Shown here: positions 1 to 12,139 of the stretch, one piece after another | Position numbering within the stretch: the first letter of the stretch is position 1 | How the letters are laid out: the number at the start of each line of letters is the position of its first letter | Assembly: GCA_020536535.1 (NCBI GenBank) | Contig: JAHLWZ010000763.1 | Coordinates: 1,282-36,629 of the forward strand | Length of the DNA: 35,348 nt | Origin: Pelomyxa schiedti | Taxonomy: Eukaryota; Evosea; Pelobiontida; Pelomyxidae | Reading direction: 5' to 3' | The notes under the pieces: model-generated | What the model saw: the letters and a program-made list of their open reading frames with translations, nothing else | Database searches by the model: none | What the model was told of the DNA's origin: nothing | Program-made: the position numbers and the translations under genes

Positions 1-14
1 ACATTTTTGGTGTA

Positions 15-600
15 TTATATTATTACTACTTCTTGGGAACCTGGTTCCAATGGTGGTGAGGAATCACCATTGGCTACAAGGGCATAACATTCAGAGTTTT
101 CATAGTCAGAGCACAATGGGTCCAGAACGGACTGCGGGCATATCCTAATATTCTCATAGTCTAGTGATGGTTACTGCTGTGGCCAACGTAATAATATTCT
201 TGGTAATAAACATTTACACACCGTACCGTCGGTGAAATGTGAGGTTCGCACCATGTCAATGAACGCGGTAGTGTTGTCATCAGCAGTGTCCGGCACTTCA
301 ATAATGAAGGTGTAACTAGAACCCACTACACCAGTACTCTCACTCCAGAAGTTCTATAGTGAAGACACAGCCAATAAATTATACAATTTTGCTTGGGTAA
401 GGTGCCACCCCAAAACATACCTTTATGCCTGGATACAAGTAGGTACTGATTCTGGGGCCAGCCTCCCCCCTCGCCATCATCATCATTTCCCCCTTGTCAC
501 CACCTTCGACTTGCATGGCCTCATTTGTATAGCCATGACTGCTGCTGGACAACAAACCAACAACAATTACAACAATAGCACCCACAATGCCCCTCAACAT
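15..600 (-). CDS. Small predicted secreted protein, three exons
   Basis: I do not recognise this family. The protein starts at the ATG at 600 and opens with a hydrophobic signal-peptide-like stretch (MLRGIVGAIVVIVVGLL, then SSSSHG). Exon 1 is 600-421 and ends at a GTATGT donor. Exon 2 is 353-222 and keeps phase 0. Exon 3 is 131-15, or 144-15 with an alternative acceptor, and ends in TAA at 17-15. The joined product is about 143 residues, acidic, with no second membrane segment, so secretion is inferred. Consistent phases across both introns and three stop-free exons support a real gene. The upstream 264 bp is shared with the divergent PH-domain gene. The last intron boundary is ambiguous between two in-frame acceptors. 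Confidence 0.6.
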
Positions 601-864
601 CGCTCTCGTCACGCAACAGATAGACGCCGGGGTTATTGTCCCAGAGGGAATTGGGGGACACCAATTCCAATTGCGTGGGAGAAAATGCGGACAATTTTCA
701 GAGAGTACGCGTAACCCTGTGTTTGATCCATCAAACGTTGGATCTGTTGGTGACTTGCTCTCACAATCAGAGAAACCCGAACTTAGGTATTTAACGTAAG
801 TTGAAGTAAGGTGCGAGTGTCATAACGCGGTAACCGTTCGCACAACACACACGCACGCAGACAC
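601..864. promoter_or_regulatory. Divergent intergenic promoter region
   Basis: These 264 bases separate two genes that point away from each other, so both promoters should lie here. The part around 841-860 is CA-rich. I see no canonical TATA box that I can assign to either gene. Confidence 0.4.
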
Positions 865-1802
865 ATGGACCACGGTGACATTGTCAGAATAGAGAAAGAT
901 GTGCAGTGCCAAGCAAACTTTTTTTTCCTTTTTTTTTTTGTTTTTGTTTTTTTAAAAGATTTAACTTTGTGAAAAGGAATTGGTGCTGCAGGGATGGCTG
1001 CTTAAACAGGGAATCATACATACAAACTGGAGGAAGAGGTGCCTTTGGGTTTTCTACTAGTTCTTACTGGCTTCTGTTCCGAACAGATGGTTCCGAAACA
1101 CGTTGTCATCATTGAACACACTGGAATATTACTCCGAATCCACTTGTGCAAAGACTTCCTTTAAGGTTGTCTATTGGCCTATTGTCTTTTATTTACCGGT
1201 GTTTCATTTTCAACAGGGTACTATTGACTTGAAGAAAGTTGTTGAGTGGCGGGTAAACCACGGTAAATCACTTGGTGATAATATGGTAACTGGAATTCTA
1301 CTCCGGACCTCATCCAGGACTTGGAAACTCGTGGCTGAAGGTGCCACTAATTCGGACTACTGGACAAGAGGGTATTATACTCAATACCGCCATAATAAAC
1401 TCTGAATCCTCTAAAAGATTCAACCACCTTCTGCGCCGGGTTCATCCTCCAAAAACAGTTCCAACAACAACGGTCAGCCCTGCAACAACAACCACGTCAG
1501 CACATGAACCTCACCCCACAAAGAATCACAGCAAGAAAAGCACACATTCAGCACACAGCCACAAACACAGAAGCTCATCGCATTCCAGTGATGCTGAGTA
1601 CCGCCATCATTACAACAAAGTCACAGCAGAGGAAAACCGTAAGGCAGTGGTCAGTTCAACAGCTGAGGCTGCTGATGTTGATTGTGGGTTTGCAGTAAGT
1701 AACCTGGAAGAGATATTGGTACTACCGCCTGGTACAAGTCAAGCAAGCAGTGCTTTCAACCAGGCAAACTTGTTGCCTGATGTTGATTGGGGAGGATTCT
1801 AA
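865..1802 (+). CDS. PH-domain protein, six exons, about 215 aa
   Basis: A pleckstrin-homology domain, a fold that often binds phosphoinositides or proteins, spans roughly residues 13-125. Junctions I could phase: 865-900, 977-1038, 1087-1165, 1217-1371, 1418-1694, 1764-1802, giving 648 nt. Visible PH signatures are GWLLKQG, then NWRKRWF across an intron, LEYYSES, GTIDLKKVV, SRTWKLVAE, and the closing helix with its invariant Trp (DYWTRGFNHLL), again across an intron. Each splice restores the next strand of the domain, which is strong support. The C-terminal half is Thr/Ser/His-rich and probably disordered, ending VDWGGF. The start is the least certain part: exon 1 encodes only 12 residues and its donor (GTGCAG) is weak. 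The first intron has a long T tract at 919-954. It converges on the SLC44 gene, 168 bp away. Confidence 0.85.
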
Positions 1803-1970
1803 AACAGTGGAATGGTTCCCGTTCATTCCAACATGTATTATATTATGTATTCTGTTTCTTTTTCTTTTTCCGAAACTAAAACAAGCAATTTATTTACTTG
1901 TCTTTTTTTTGTCCCTGCCTCACTATTCACATATAATATAATCTCAGCAGAGGATTTGCATATCAAAGCT
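1803..1970. other. Convergent intergenic gap
   Basis: This short T-rich spacer lies between the stop codons of two genes that face each other. It should hold both 3' ends. I see no gene. Confidence 0.5.
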
Positions 1971-4751
1971 TTAGGATTTTGTAGCAGGCTGTTCTGGTGC
2001 TGCTACTGCTTGTTTATCTTCATGAGGCTCATCCTTCCTTGGTACCCTTGAAGTCATGAATTTCTCCAATGTATTAGACCAACAGTGGGACTTCCCATCA
2101 TGGCGCTCAGAGTCCTCACAGAAAGAGAGTAGAATGGTATCAACAGCAACCTTGTACGTGGTTGTAAAGGCTGAAGATACCAAGTAGGAGAGGACTCCCA
2201 CTATCTGATGGGTTTTGAGAAGGAGAAGGTAAAGTGGAGAGGGATATGATACCACTACAGGAATAACCCAGTAGTGCAAATCCGGCATTCTGTACATTGC
2301 ATAGGCTGCTGCCGTAGTTGTGATTCCAACAACGAGAATATTCATCACAAAGAGAAGAAAACTGGATATGCCTGATACAACTCCTTACAACAGGTAAGGA
2401 GAAGAACGAAGTGGAAGGTAGTCTTACCAACACGTAAAATGTTACTTGTTATAAGTATAAATGCTCGAGAAGCAGCTCGGCAGAAATTCTGTGATTTCAT
2501 AGCAATCTGAGAAATCCAATTAGTAAATAGAGCTATTTAAGTACACTTACCATGATATAGGCGTTTCTGTTTAAGAATTTGACGATCCTTTCCATTACCC
2601 AAAGTAAGCAGTGCAGGCACCGCATAAGACATTTTGTGGCTTGGGTATTGAAACGTCTCATTTTGTCTTCAAACTGCCTGGGGAGTGTGATAACACTGTT
2701 GATTTATACTTTTGAAAATACTTGAGCAAAATGCGGAGGAATTGTATGATTGCCAAAATGAGGCTACCAAATGCCATGGAGCCTAAATGGTATACAACAA
2801 CGTTCTTAAATGATCTCGTAATAGGAAATCGGGGAAAATCCTAATAAGGTGAGGGAGATTCTAAAAAAGTTCGAAATCATACTTCTTTTTCCACGCACCA
2901 ATACCAAAATGAGATTGCTCCGGCCACTGTAGTTTCCCCAACAGCAAAAATGAACGCTGTGGTCCACAGTAAACCTTTGGGGAAGTTTTAACACCAAAAA
3001 ATACTGCAAAAGTGAAGTAATACCAAATAGGTGGTACAAATACAGGTACTTAATAGCGATGGGAACTTTATACACGGAAACCCCAATTGAGAGGGTCTCC
3101 TGTCCTAAAGATGCCGTGGCCATGAAACTGAAACAATGGGGAATTACTTTAATAGTTATAATAGTCAGGATTTTACCATGATACAGTTAACCAGTAGGTA
3201 TACAAAATTCCAACGAAGACAAATATCTTGGATCATGTAAGAATTCGATAAAAGAATACATAGTTAGCAATACCACAACAGGGTACAACGTAAGAAGAGG
3301 CATTTTAGCCAAAGCTTTGCTTGATTCTTTGAAAATGGCAACTGCAAGGTGTATTCTGTTTCTGAGGACGATTATCAAGAGCATAATCACGAAGTCTGCT
3401 GCCAATAATATGTAGGATACAATCCGAGTTGTATTTACCATATTCAGTTCGGATTTGATTGCTAGTGCAGGGTTGTCAGGGAGGTCCATGTTCATGTCTG
3501 ATGCTACACGCAGAATCGATAAGTAAACCGTTAGTTAAGTGTTGTGTGTAACCTGCTGTCCACACCCATATCGTTGCAAGAAGCATAACGGCAACAATCA
3601 ATATTATGGAAGCCCAGACAATCACCCCAGCAAAAAGCCGTAAAAGAAATATAAGTATCCAGGACAAAATCACGGCAGCTACAACAAAAGCACAAACTAT
3701 CCACCAAGTCTTTAGAAGATCTGCCAGAACTTTGGAAAATGTGCCGCCAGCGTTGAAGGCACTGTACAAGGCCTCCATCATCACTGTTCCATCCAAAAAC
3801 TGAATTTGTGTTAGGTAGGCAACCTTAAAGAACAGTACTGTTTCCTCAGAGGCTGAAGAACTGTTAGTACTCGAGATCGATGGATCTGACGTGTTCTTCT
3901 CATGGAAAAAAGTGTTCCAAATAGACTCGATGAAAGAAATGTTGCTGATATCTGGGGCACACCGTCCCAAGACTATTGGGTGTTAGGAAATAGGCCACAT
4001 CGAAAAACGGCGCACTTGGTGAAGCCTTATATGGAGGCCAGCATAGTCCATCGTACAAATCCCATACTGATGGAGAAGTAGTGTCGTTATGCTGCAGTAG
4101 GCCATAGTTGCAAATAAGTTGTGACCGTGCGGCCTCTCCATCAGATGTAAAGGGAATGAACATCAGGGCAATACTTTCTACATCCACCGTATGACTAGGA
4201 CACTCAGAGAGGCATAACTTTTGGTTTATTTTAAGGTTCTCCCATCAGCAACTGCATAATAACAGGAGGGAATAACGTACTTGTACAGATAGGTCAAGTG
4301 GGTTTGGCCAGTACAAAACAGATTTGTTGGTCATGTCAAAATGAAATCCATCTTGTACGATTTTCGATCCGTTGTTGGTATCTCCGCACATATTCCCATA
4401 CATATCAATACCATGCGTGAGTCTTAAGTAATTATGAGAATCGATAACAGAGATGCAAACAACTTTTTGAAAATAATTTGGTACCATAACACTCTACAAA
4501 CCTTTTTACGTCGCCAGCCTGAATTGACACAACTGCAATTGCAACCATTCCTCCCCAGAAAACCGCAAAAAGCAGTAAAAAAAACACGTCGGTGCACGAG
4601 TGCGACGCGTGCGGCCCGTACTCCTCGTCAACGTCCCTGTCGATGTCAGTGTTTTGGGAGTGAGGCGATTATGGGTTGGCGAGTACTTTTGGTCACTGAC
4701 TTTGGCAGGCGAGCAACAGCAGCAAGAACAAAGTGCTCCTCGGCATCCCAT
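1971..4751 (-). CDS. SLC44: SLC44 / choline-transporter-like (CTL) membrane protein
   Basis: A multi-pass transporter of the CTL/SLC44 family, whose characterised members move choline and related amines. About 12-13 exons join with consistent phases into roughly 715-730 residues, the usual family length. In order: an N-terminal MGC with a Cys cluster (SCCCCS), a likely acylation site; the first membrane helix after SCTDVFF; the conserved loop HGIDMYGNMCG; a Cys- and Asn-rich extracellular loop (LCLSECP, LGRCAP); a helix run around LLRLFAGVIVWASI; RNRIHLAVAIFKESS; AFIFAVGETTVAGAISFWYW; HLGSMAFGSLI; FLNRNAYIMIAMKSQNFC; and the signature KVAVDTILLSFCEDSERHDG. The start at 4751 was chosen because splicing a 51 bp intron joins the MGC exon in frame to the first helix. 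It diverges from FTCD. Substrate is inferred from family. Confidence 0.95.
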
Positions 4752-5065
4752 AATCACCCAAGTCACTCGGCGCAACCGCCCTCTATGCTACAACCGCAAC
4801 GTCGTTGGTTCTGGTTTTATGGTTAGTGGAATCTCAAGCCAGTGATCCCCAACTCACTGTTGAGACGCCATTGAGCTCCTGAGCCCCAGAGGAATCTTTC
4901 TCAGAGGGTGCACCCAGATATTCCGTATTGTCCCAAGTCCACAGACCAGAACCCATCACTGTTCGCGTTAAATTCGAACGCAACTGTTGGAAGTTTCATA
5001 ATTCTGTAATCTTTTTCTTCTTGTTCTTGGCAGTGACACTGAGCACAAACAACAAACAAACAACA
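4752..5065. promoter_or_regulatory. Divergent promoter region, SLC44 and FTCD
   Basis: This 314 bp has no exon that I can join to either neighbour. It must hold the start sites of both divergent genes. The FTCD side ends in a CAA/ACAA-rich leader (5045-5065) directly before the ATG, and a pyrimidine-rich block lies at 5008-5030. No TATA box is convincing. Confidence 0.4.
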
Positions 5066-7438
5066 ATGAGCAACAAACTAGTGGAGTGTGTTCCCAATTT
5101 CTCGGAGGGACGTGACCATACCGTTATTGATGCCATAGTCCAAGCGTATGTGCCATAACTTACCCGTTTTTTACTTGTTCGAAATGACAGTTATAATAAC
5201 ATTTTTATGGTGTCTCTTCGCTGTTGCATTTTGGTCAACCTGTTGTCGGAGTGTGCGTAATTATTCTTGATAGTAAGTAACATTTTGGTGTTGAATAGGG
5301 TGAAGAACACAGCTGGATGCACTGTGTTGGATTGTGACCCTGGTGCTTCTACTAACAGGACCGTCCTGACTTTCGTTGGTTCACCAGAGGCTGTGGTGGA
5401 AGGTGCTTTCAATTGCGCTGCAAAGTGCAAGGTATCACGTGCACTTGTGCGTTGACGCATTAATTAACGGGCACCTTGTAGGAGCTTATTGACATGACAA
5501 AGCACACTGGTGCCCATCCAAGGATGGGTGCTATGGATGTGTGCCCGTTTGTTCCTGTAAGCAACGTCACTATGGAAGAGTGTGTGCAGTGTGCCCACGC
5601 ATTCGCGAAGAAAGCTGCAACTCAGCTTCGTATTCCCCTCTTTCTCTACGAGGTTATACCTACTTTGCCTATATTATACTTACATGCGATGCAGGAAGCG
5701 GCAACCAAGTCATATAGGAAGGCACTCAAGGATATCAGGGCTGGTGAATATGAGGGACTTCGCGAAAAGATAATGCACCCCGACTGGGTTCCTGATTATG
5801 GACCCCAAGAGTTCCTTCCCAAGTATGGAGCCACAGTCACCGGAGCAAGATTCTTCCTTATAGCTTATAATATCAATGTACTGGGTACCAAAGAGCAGGT
5901 TGGTTGTTTCTGCAAGCCTTCACTGTCTGACTTGTTCTTTCTCCAGGCACACAGAATTGCTCTTAACCTCAGGGAAACAGGACGCGGAGCTGGCAAGCCA
6001 GGACGGCTCCCCAAAACCAAGGTAGATCCAAGTTCTGTCAGCAAACTAATTCCAAGGTTCATTTCAAAAAAGGCAATTGGGTGGTGGGTTGCAGAATACA
6101 ATATGGCACAGATCTCCATGAATTTAGATGATTACCGCATCACTCCTCCACATATCGCCTATGAAGAGAGTAAGAAGGATGCAGCTGAGGTTGGAGTAGC
6201 AATTGTTGGGAGTGAAATTGTTGGGTGCGCCCGCTTCAACCATATTTGAGGAAAAATTGTAACTCTACAATTAGACTTGTTCCTCTCGATTGTCTCTTGG
6301 CAGCAGCGAACTATTACGCGAACCGCGAAGGTTTACTCCTTCTTGAGGAGGACCAAAAAGTGAGACTTGCCGTTGAACGCCTTGGTATAAATGTTCCGCT
6401 GTTGTGTCTTTTAACTTCATTCAGGACTTGGAGCATGCAAGCCATTTGAGGCCAATAAGAGAATCATCGAATACATTGTCAGTGGTGATTCTGCCACTAC
6501 TGCCCCTTTGGCATCTCTTACAGTGAAGAACTTTGTTAAAGAAGTTGCAGCCAGAAGTGTTGCACCCGGTGGCGGGTCAGTCTCCGCCCTTATAGGTACT
6601 ATGCTATAGCACTGGTTTTCCAATTCACGGCATTAAGGGTCTCTTGGCGCCGCTTTGGGTGCGATGGTCGGTCTACTTTCCTACGGGAAAATTAAATTCC
6701 TGGACAAGGATAAAATTATGCGCGAAAACATTCCCCCTCTCTACGAGTAAGCCTTTCCATCCTATTCCGCAATTTAACTCATTACCACCAGTGCAATGGC
6801 AAAACTCATACCCCTCATCGATGCCGACACAGCGGCATATAATGCAGTAGTTGCCGCACACCAGCTTCCTAAGGTTCTAATTTTTTTTTCCTTTCCACAC
6901 ACTGTCTGACCGATTTTTTCAGGATGACCCAAACAAGGCTGCGGCCATAACCAAAGCCAACCAGCAAGCAACGGAAGGTAAGAAATCCAACCAATACCAA
7001 ATCAACTACCAATAACACACAAATAGTTCCCCTTACAACAATGCGTGTTGCCTCTACCTGCTGGCCAGCCATGCTTCAAATGGCCCTTCACGGCAACATT
7101 GGCTCCAAGTCTGACCTTGAAGTCGGTGCCAGGGTACATATCTACTTGCTCACTTAAACAAACACATAAAACGGCACTACCTGTCTAAATCCCAACTACT
7201 ATATCAAGCCAAAACAAATTCAACCCTAACCCACAATTGACAGGCACTTGAGCTTGGCGTTTGGGGAGCACACCGCAATGTGCTCATCAACACAGAACCC
7301 ATGCCCAAGTCCGAATGGAAAACCGCAGTAACGGCAGAAGCAGAGGGCCTCATGAACCTCGCTGTGGCTCAGTCCAAGGCAGTAGTTGATGCCATAAACG
7401 CAAGGCCAATGCCCCCTCCAACACCTGAGGACTCATAG
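5066..7438 (+). CDS. FTCD: Formimidoyltransferase-cyclodeaminase, 13 exons, 547 aa
   Basis: A bifunctional enzyme of histidine breakdown: it moves the formimino group from formiminoglutamate to tetrahydrofolate, then cyclises it to methenyl-THF with release of ammonia. Exons: 5066-5145, 5299-5431, 5482-5652, 5695-5898, 5947-6021, 6073-6224, 6275-6384, 6425-6595, 6638-6746, 6792-6873, 6923-6977, 7027-7133, 7244-7438; phases agree throughout and sum to 1644 nt, close to animal FTCD (541 aa). The transferase part has [11 protein letters not shown] at the start, the active-site [18 protein letters not shown] and [10 protein letters not shown]. The cyclodeaminase part begins near residue 330, with [10 protein letters not shown], a hydrophobic MVGLLSYG and [19 protein letters not shown]. 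Three introns (5653-5694, 5899-5946, 6022-6072) are multiples of three without stops, so naive translation would retain them. Both catalytic halves look intact. Confidence 0.97.
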
Positions 7439-7599
7439 GCAAAAACCCAATCATTCAAGATAGTGCCAGGTGCCACTTGTTCTTAACGAATTGTGGGGAA
7501 CAACAAACAAACCTTCTTTTTCCGTCTTTTTTGTTTGTCCTTCACACCAACTTGAGCACTTTTCACACTTTTGGGTTTTCCTGGTGATTGTCCAATCAG
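7439..7599. promoter_or_regulatory. Spacer between FTCD and the decarboxylase gene
   Basis: These 161 bases must contain the FTCD 3' end and the promoter of the next gene. The region is T-rich around 7510-7540. No gene is visible. Confidence 0.4.
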
Positions 7600-10500
7600 A
7601 TGGCTGATTTCGAGGAAGAGTAAACCGCTGGTCCACGGCCAACCAACGAATCTTCCACAAGACGAAAAATTTGTCTGGTGACAAACTCATCATCCACTTT
7701 CCAAAGTGTTGTGAACCTACCGCGAAAAGAATTGTTCTCTTCGATGATTTGTGAGGCACAAACAACTGAATTCTTGGCAAAGAACCAAACTGTAACTTCT
7801 GTGTATCACTATCTTTCAGAAAACCTTACCCTCAGGGAGCGTAGCAAGCACATGGACCGGACAGATTTCCAGTGTGTGCTCACCAAGCTTTTCCCCACAG
7901 GTTATTCGAATTGTCTTCCCCCCCACCTTGTTTTCCTCATGGTCACACAGAGAGCGAACGAGAAAGTGGAGGACTGTCCACTGCGAAACGAATAGAGGAG
8001 TACATCACCACCATTCGTGGAGGAAACACAGCCCTCACTGTGGAGAGATGTTGCGATACTCTGGGAGGCAAGTCATACCTGCAGATAGAGTACAACTCCA
8101 CTCCTCAAGCAGGGAGCTCATCGCCTCCTTTCTATCTGCTCCCAAGTTCCTCTTTTCTGCAGGTTGGGCTTGTTTCGTGCTCCTCCCATCATTTCCTCTT
8201 TTGACTCTACTTCACCAAAAGGCGAACGACCGTGGGTCGTCTGTGCAGGATGCCCATGACAGATACGTTGGCCAGGGCCTGTCTGTCCCACAATTGGCTC
8301 CGCCGGCCTACCGCGTCAACGCCGGGCTAGTTTGTTACCTCTTCGATAGGCTGGCACTTGAGCGACCCACAATTCGGTGCCGAGTGGTTTGCCTCGTGCC
8401 CCTTTACGACGATGCCTCATCTAACGCAGTTTACGTTCAACGTCAAATCCGTGGGTCTTTTTTTCCTTATGCAAAAATTCACCCAATTTTTTTTTTTACA
8501 CGTACTCTATTGTTTGAAGTTAGTAACTGTACTGTTCACAATGCTGACTTTTTTCCCCTAGGCAAGTTGGAAGTGGAGGAAGGCGTGAATAAAGCAGATG
8601 CCCTGATTCTTGATACGTGGGGCAAACCAAAGCTTGGTTGGTATTGCCACTTTTTACCATTTGTCACGTGAACAAGAGGATTTTGGTCTATTACATTGGA
8701 AGATTCTTGTGAAACCTATCAAGTACAAGGGTGTAAGTCTATCCGAAGTTGCCCAGAGCGTTTTTACAGCCCTCAAAACTTGCTTTTACTCCTGTACTAT
8801 CTTTCTCCCTTATTTACAACAACTAATAAGAACAGACATTTGTCCCTCTTATCCAGCATGCAACTCGGAGTTTGATTGTCGTCTGGACAGTTCTTTCAAT
8901 GTAACTCCTCTTTACGGGGAAATACCGAATAATACTCTGGAGCCCTGTGACTATTCTCTCCAGGGAAGGATACTCATTCGCCCGAAGTATAATGTTGGTA
9001 CTCACGTCCTGTTCTAGTGACTTACTCCACAACTACAGGTAGCAACAGTGAAAACGGAATTAGAAAATTACTTTTGTGAAATCAAGAGAAATCCAGATCT
9101 CTTCCAGAGACTGTGCAAACTTGGGGATTCTTATAGACCTAGTGTTAAACTGGATGAGGTGTGTAAATGGAACCTATAAAAAAATCCCTGATGGTTTGTC
9201 CTGTAGTACTCTCTCAATTTTGAAATTGGGGACCAGTTGTGGCATTGCATCATTTGTAAGAAGGTGCCCCCCTTTTTTTTCCCCTACTTCATACTTATAT
9301 TTCCCAATCAGGATGACCAGTTCACCCCCCTGGTGACCAAGTCATTTGAGTACGCCGGGTGCCAAACAGAGCCAATATCCTGGTGCCCCACAAGCTCTGC
9401 TGTGCCAGACTTCAACATCACACGCCACGGTAAAGTGGAGATGGTTGGATTTGCATTGCCGAGTGTGCAACAACACAGCGGCGACGATAGCGAGAACCTT
9501 TTCCTAAACTCACTGGACAAGAGTTACAGAATCCTGAGGAACATCATCCTTCTCGAATCCGAGAGATGTGGCACCGTTTCACCGTCGTCAGCATCACCGG
9601 TTCTCACGCCTGACGATAGTATACAAGAGGGAAGGATCACAACCTACCCGGATCTCATGGGCCAACCATCGTGGAAAGACTTCGTGATTCCATCAGAGGG
9701 ACTTTCAGAGGAAACCAGACTCCATAAACTCAAGGTTCAAATACCGAAATAAACAATTCCGCTTAAGAAAGAAAAGAGAAACAGAGATTTCCTGCAGCAA
9801 CAGTGCCAACGACTTCTTGGATATCAAATGAATACGAATTTTGCGCCTCTCTCTGATGAAATGATAGATTGTTTCAAAGTACCGGGCAATAATGTTGGGG
9901 ATCCTTTCCAGCCAGGAAACTTAACGGTATGACCCCCTTCTTCTTGCATTGCTGGCACTGCAATTAACAACAATGTTCAGCTGAACACAAAACACTTGGA
10001 GATCAATGTTCTGAATTACTTTGCCAAGTTGTGGGGAATTCAGCATTTCCGTGATCCAGCCAATCCACCACCTCACCCTGAGTCATATTGGGGTTACATT
10101 CTCACAATGGGGGCAACAGGTAAAAACCCCCAACCTTCGCAAGGATACTGATTCGAACACAGAGGCCAATATGTATGCGTTGTTCAATGCGCGGGACTAT
10201 CTGTCTGGAGTTTCACTGATCAATGCACAACGGGTGCCTCCAAGAAAGAGTGAAAGGCACAGAGAATTCAAAATGCCTGTTGTCAATCAGTTTAGCTTGG
10301 CACAACCAGCATTTTCAGCCCAAATGTCCATGAGACCTCGAGAACCACTCGCACCTCATGATCCCTCTTTCACTCCTGTTGCATTTTTCAGGTTTGAAAG
10401 TTTATGTCAACTTTCCTTGTGATCTCACGATTTTGGCAGCGAAGACACACATTACTCAATCATCAAAACATTGCGCTCGATGAGCATCTTCTCGTGCATG

Positions 10501-11941
10501 GAACTCGGGAAGATGATGCACAGCAAGAAGAAGCACCGGGCTTGGTGGCGGTGCCCAATCAGTGACAACGGGGAGTGGCCCGACGTGCCCACCGTCGAAG
10601 CAACTGGAATGTCACACACATTCCCTTTTCACAAAATGAATAACCGTGGGAACAACAGGTGGGACAAGAGGACCAGGAACCATCAGAGAGGATCACCTTT
10701 TGGTACTGTTGAGGTTCTTCTGTGAGAAAGGGTACCCTCCTCTGATCATCTTGAACATTGGAACCACTTTCAAGTGTGGATATGACCCAGTTGATACATT
10801 ATGTGTGTGCCCTTTTCACCTGTTTCCTCAATCAAACAAACCGAAACACTTCATTCCCCCACACAGTGCCACAAATACGGCAAGTTCTCGCGGAAACGAA
10901 AATGGAGAAGCGTGTGATGTGGCCAAAAGGATCGAAAAGAGAACAAAGACACATGGAGATCAGAGACGGATATTGGATCCACGTTGATGCTGCACTTGGT
11001 GGTTCTTATGTTCCTTTTCTTCGTCAGGTTCGGGTCATCCTCCCTTCCTTTTCTTCCCCGGATTTGAACTGATTGCATTTCTCCAAAACAGCGAGGGTAC
11101 CAGCTTCCACAATTCGACTTCAGTCTTCCGATGGTTCATTCCATTTCGACTTCCTCACACAAGTTCATTGGGTCGCCCTTTCCAGGTGGAATTTACATGA
11201 CAAAGGTATTTCGTTTCTGTTTTCCTGAACTCTGTCTCATTACTTTCTTTCTCCTCAGGCAAAATACCAGATCATCCCTCCAAGTACATTTTCGCCCTCT
11301 CCTCCCTCCCATCTGAAGATTCTAAACTGCCGCCAGGTGACCCACAGTACATCGGCTCTCCGGACACAACATTCGCGGGATCCCGAAGTGCCCTCACGCC
11401 ACTCTTCATGTGGAACGCCCTTGCGTCAACCTCGCAGTTCGAACTGGCGAACAGAGCAGAGAGATGTGTCCAGCTCACGCATTACTTTGTCGATCAGCTC
11501 CGGCAACTCGAGAAAAAGGTCTCCCGAATTCAGTTCCCAACTCTGTCAAACACTCAACAAACAAACACACACACACAGAACGCAGGGCGGAACCCGCCAC
11601 AAGCGGAGCACCCCAGTGACCTGTGGATCATCCACCACGGTTGCTCACTTGCTGTGTGCTTCAGGGCTCCGCACCGTGACACCACGTTCAAGTACAGTCT
11701 CAGCGGTGAGACTCTGGATGAACCTGGTGTGGATTATGATGGAACCAGGAAGATGATGTTCCGGAGGACATGGAATCACGTTTATGTGATGCCGAGTGTC
11801 ACAAAGCTCATGATTGACAACCTCCTTGCTGATTTGGATTCTCATGGTTTCGCCTTAGGTATTTCCGCACGGAAATGCTCTGGATCCCTCTAATGAAAAC
11901 TTACCAACCAAATTACAGACTCTGAAATGGCAGTCATCTAA
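7600..11941 (+). CDS. Group II PLP decarboxylase (histidine/serine-type) with long unassigned N-terminal region
   Basis: The C-terminal ~400 residues are a pyridoxal-phosphate amino-acid decarboxylase. Visible are YWGYILTMGATEANMYALF, SEDTHYS (PLP-stacking His, codon 10450-10452), LIILNIGTTFK, HVDAALGGSY (Asp to the PLP ring nitrogen, 10986-10988), and the PLP lysine in STSSHKFIGSPFPGGI (11161-11163). HKFIGxPxPxG resembles histidine/serine decarboxylases more than the NPHKW of aromatic ones; the substrate is inferred. About 530 residues precede it, in exons that join in phase from the ATG at 7600. Parts there include LVCYLFDRLALERP, EVAQSVFTALK and TELENYFCEIKRNPDLF; I recognise no family. 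The 3' end splices from 11856 to an exon encoding DSEMAVI plus stop. Oddity: between about 10470 and 10540 the frame shifts by one without a usable intron, so this allele may be broken or misassembled. Confidence 0.85.
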
Positions 11942-12139
11942 CTCCGGCTATCGACACCTTTTTTGCTGGTTTTGTAATCAAATTTTTTTTCCCTCTTCGA
12001 CTGTCGCAAATCCGGTGCCGCCGGTTTTGAGGGCTAACGACTCTACATGTGTCTGCGGTCATAACAGGCCACGTCAGGTCGCGCAGTTCGGTGCTCAGCC
12101 CGAGCCACTCTTCAAAGAGGAAAAAAAATACCCGTGGTT
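11942..12139. other. Intergenic, nothing assignable
   Basis: Downstream of the decarboxylase stop there is a T-rich stretch (11960-12000), then mixed sequence. I see no coding exon that I can support. Confidence 0.4.

Noticed and set aside
587-799. Open frame with a GTAAGT donor as first exon of the PH-domain gene
   Set aside because: Its donor phase (2) does not fit either usable acceptor before GWLLKQG, and its ATG would overlap the start of the divergent gene. The ATG at 865 fits in phase.
5653-6072. Several introns are multiples of three and lack stops (FTCD, PH gene, SLC44, E2, RRM protein, cyclase), suggesting regulated retention
   Set aside because: My count, about nine among roughly a hundred introns, is not above what short introns would give by chance, and retained sequence would interrupt conserved domains.
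7874-8671. Long single open frame of 265 codons
   Set aside because: It runs through at least two introns. The conserved paralogue segments and phases require splicing, so only parts of it are coding.
7600-9740. Argonaute-like protein
   Set aside because: First impression from scattered Lys/Arg-rich segments. No PAZ or Piwi motif appears, and the frame runs into a PLP decarboxylase.
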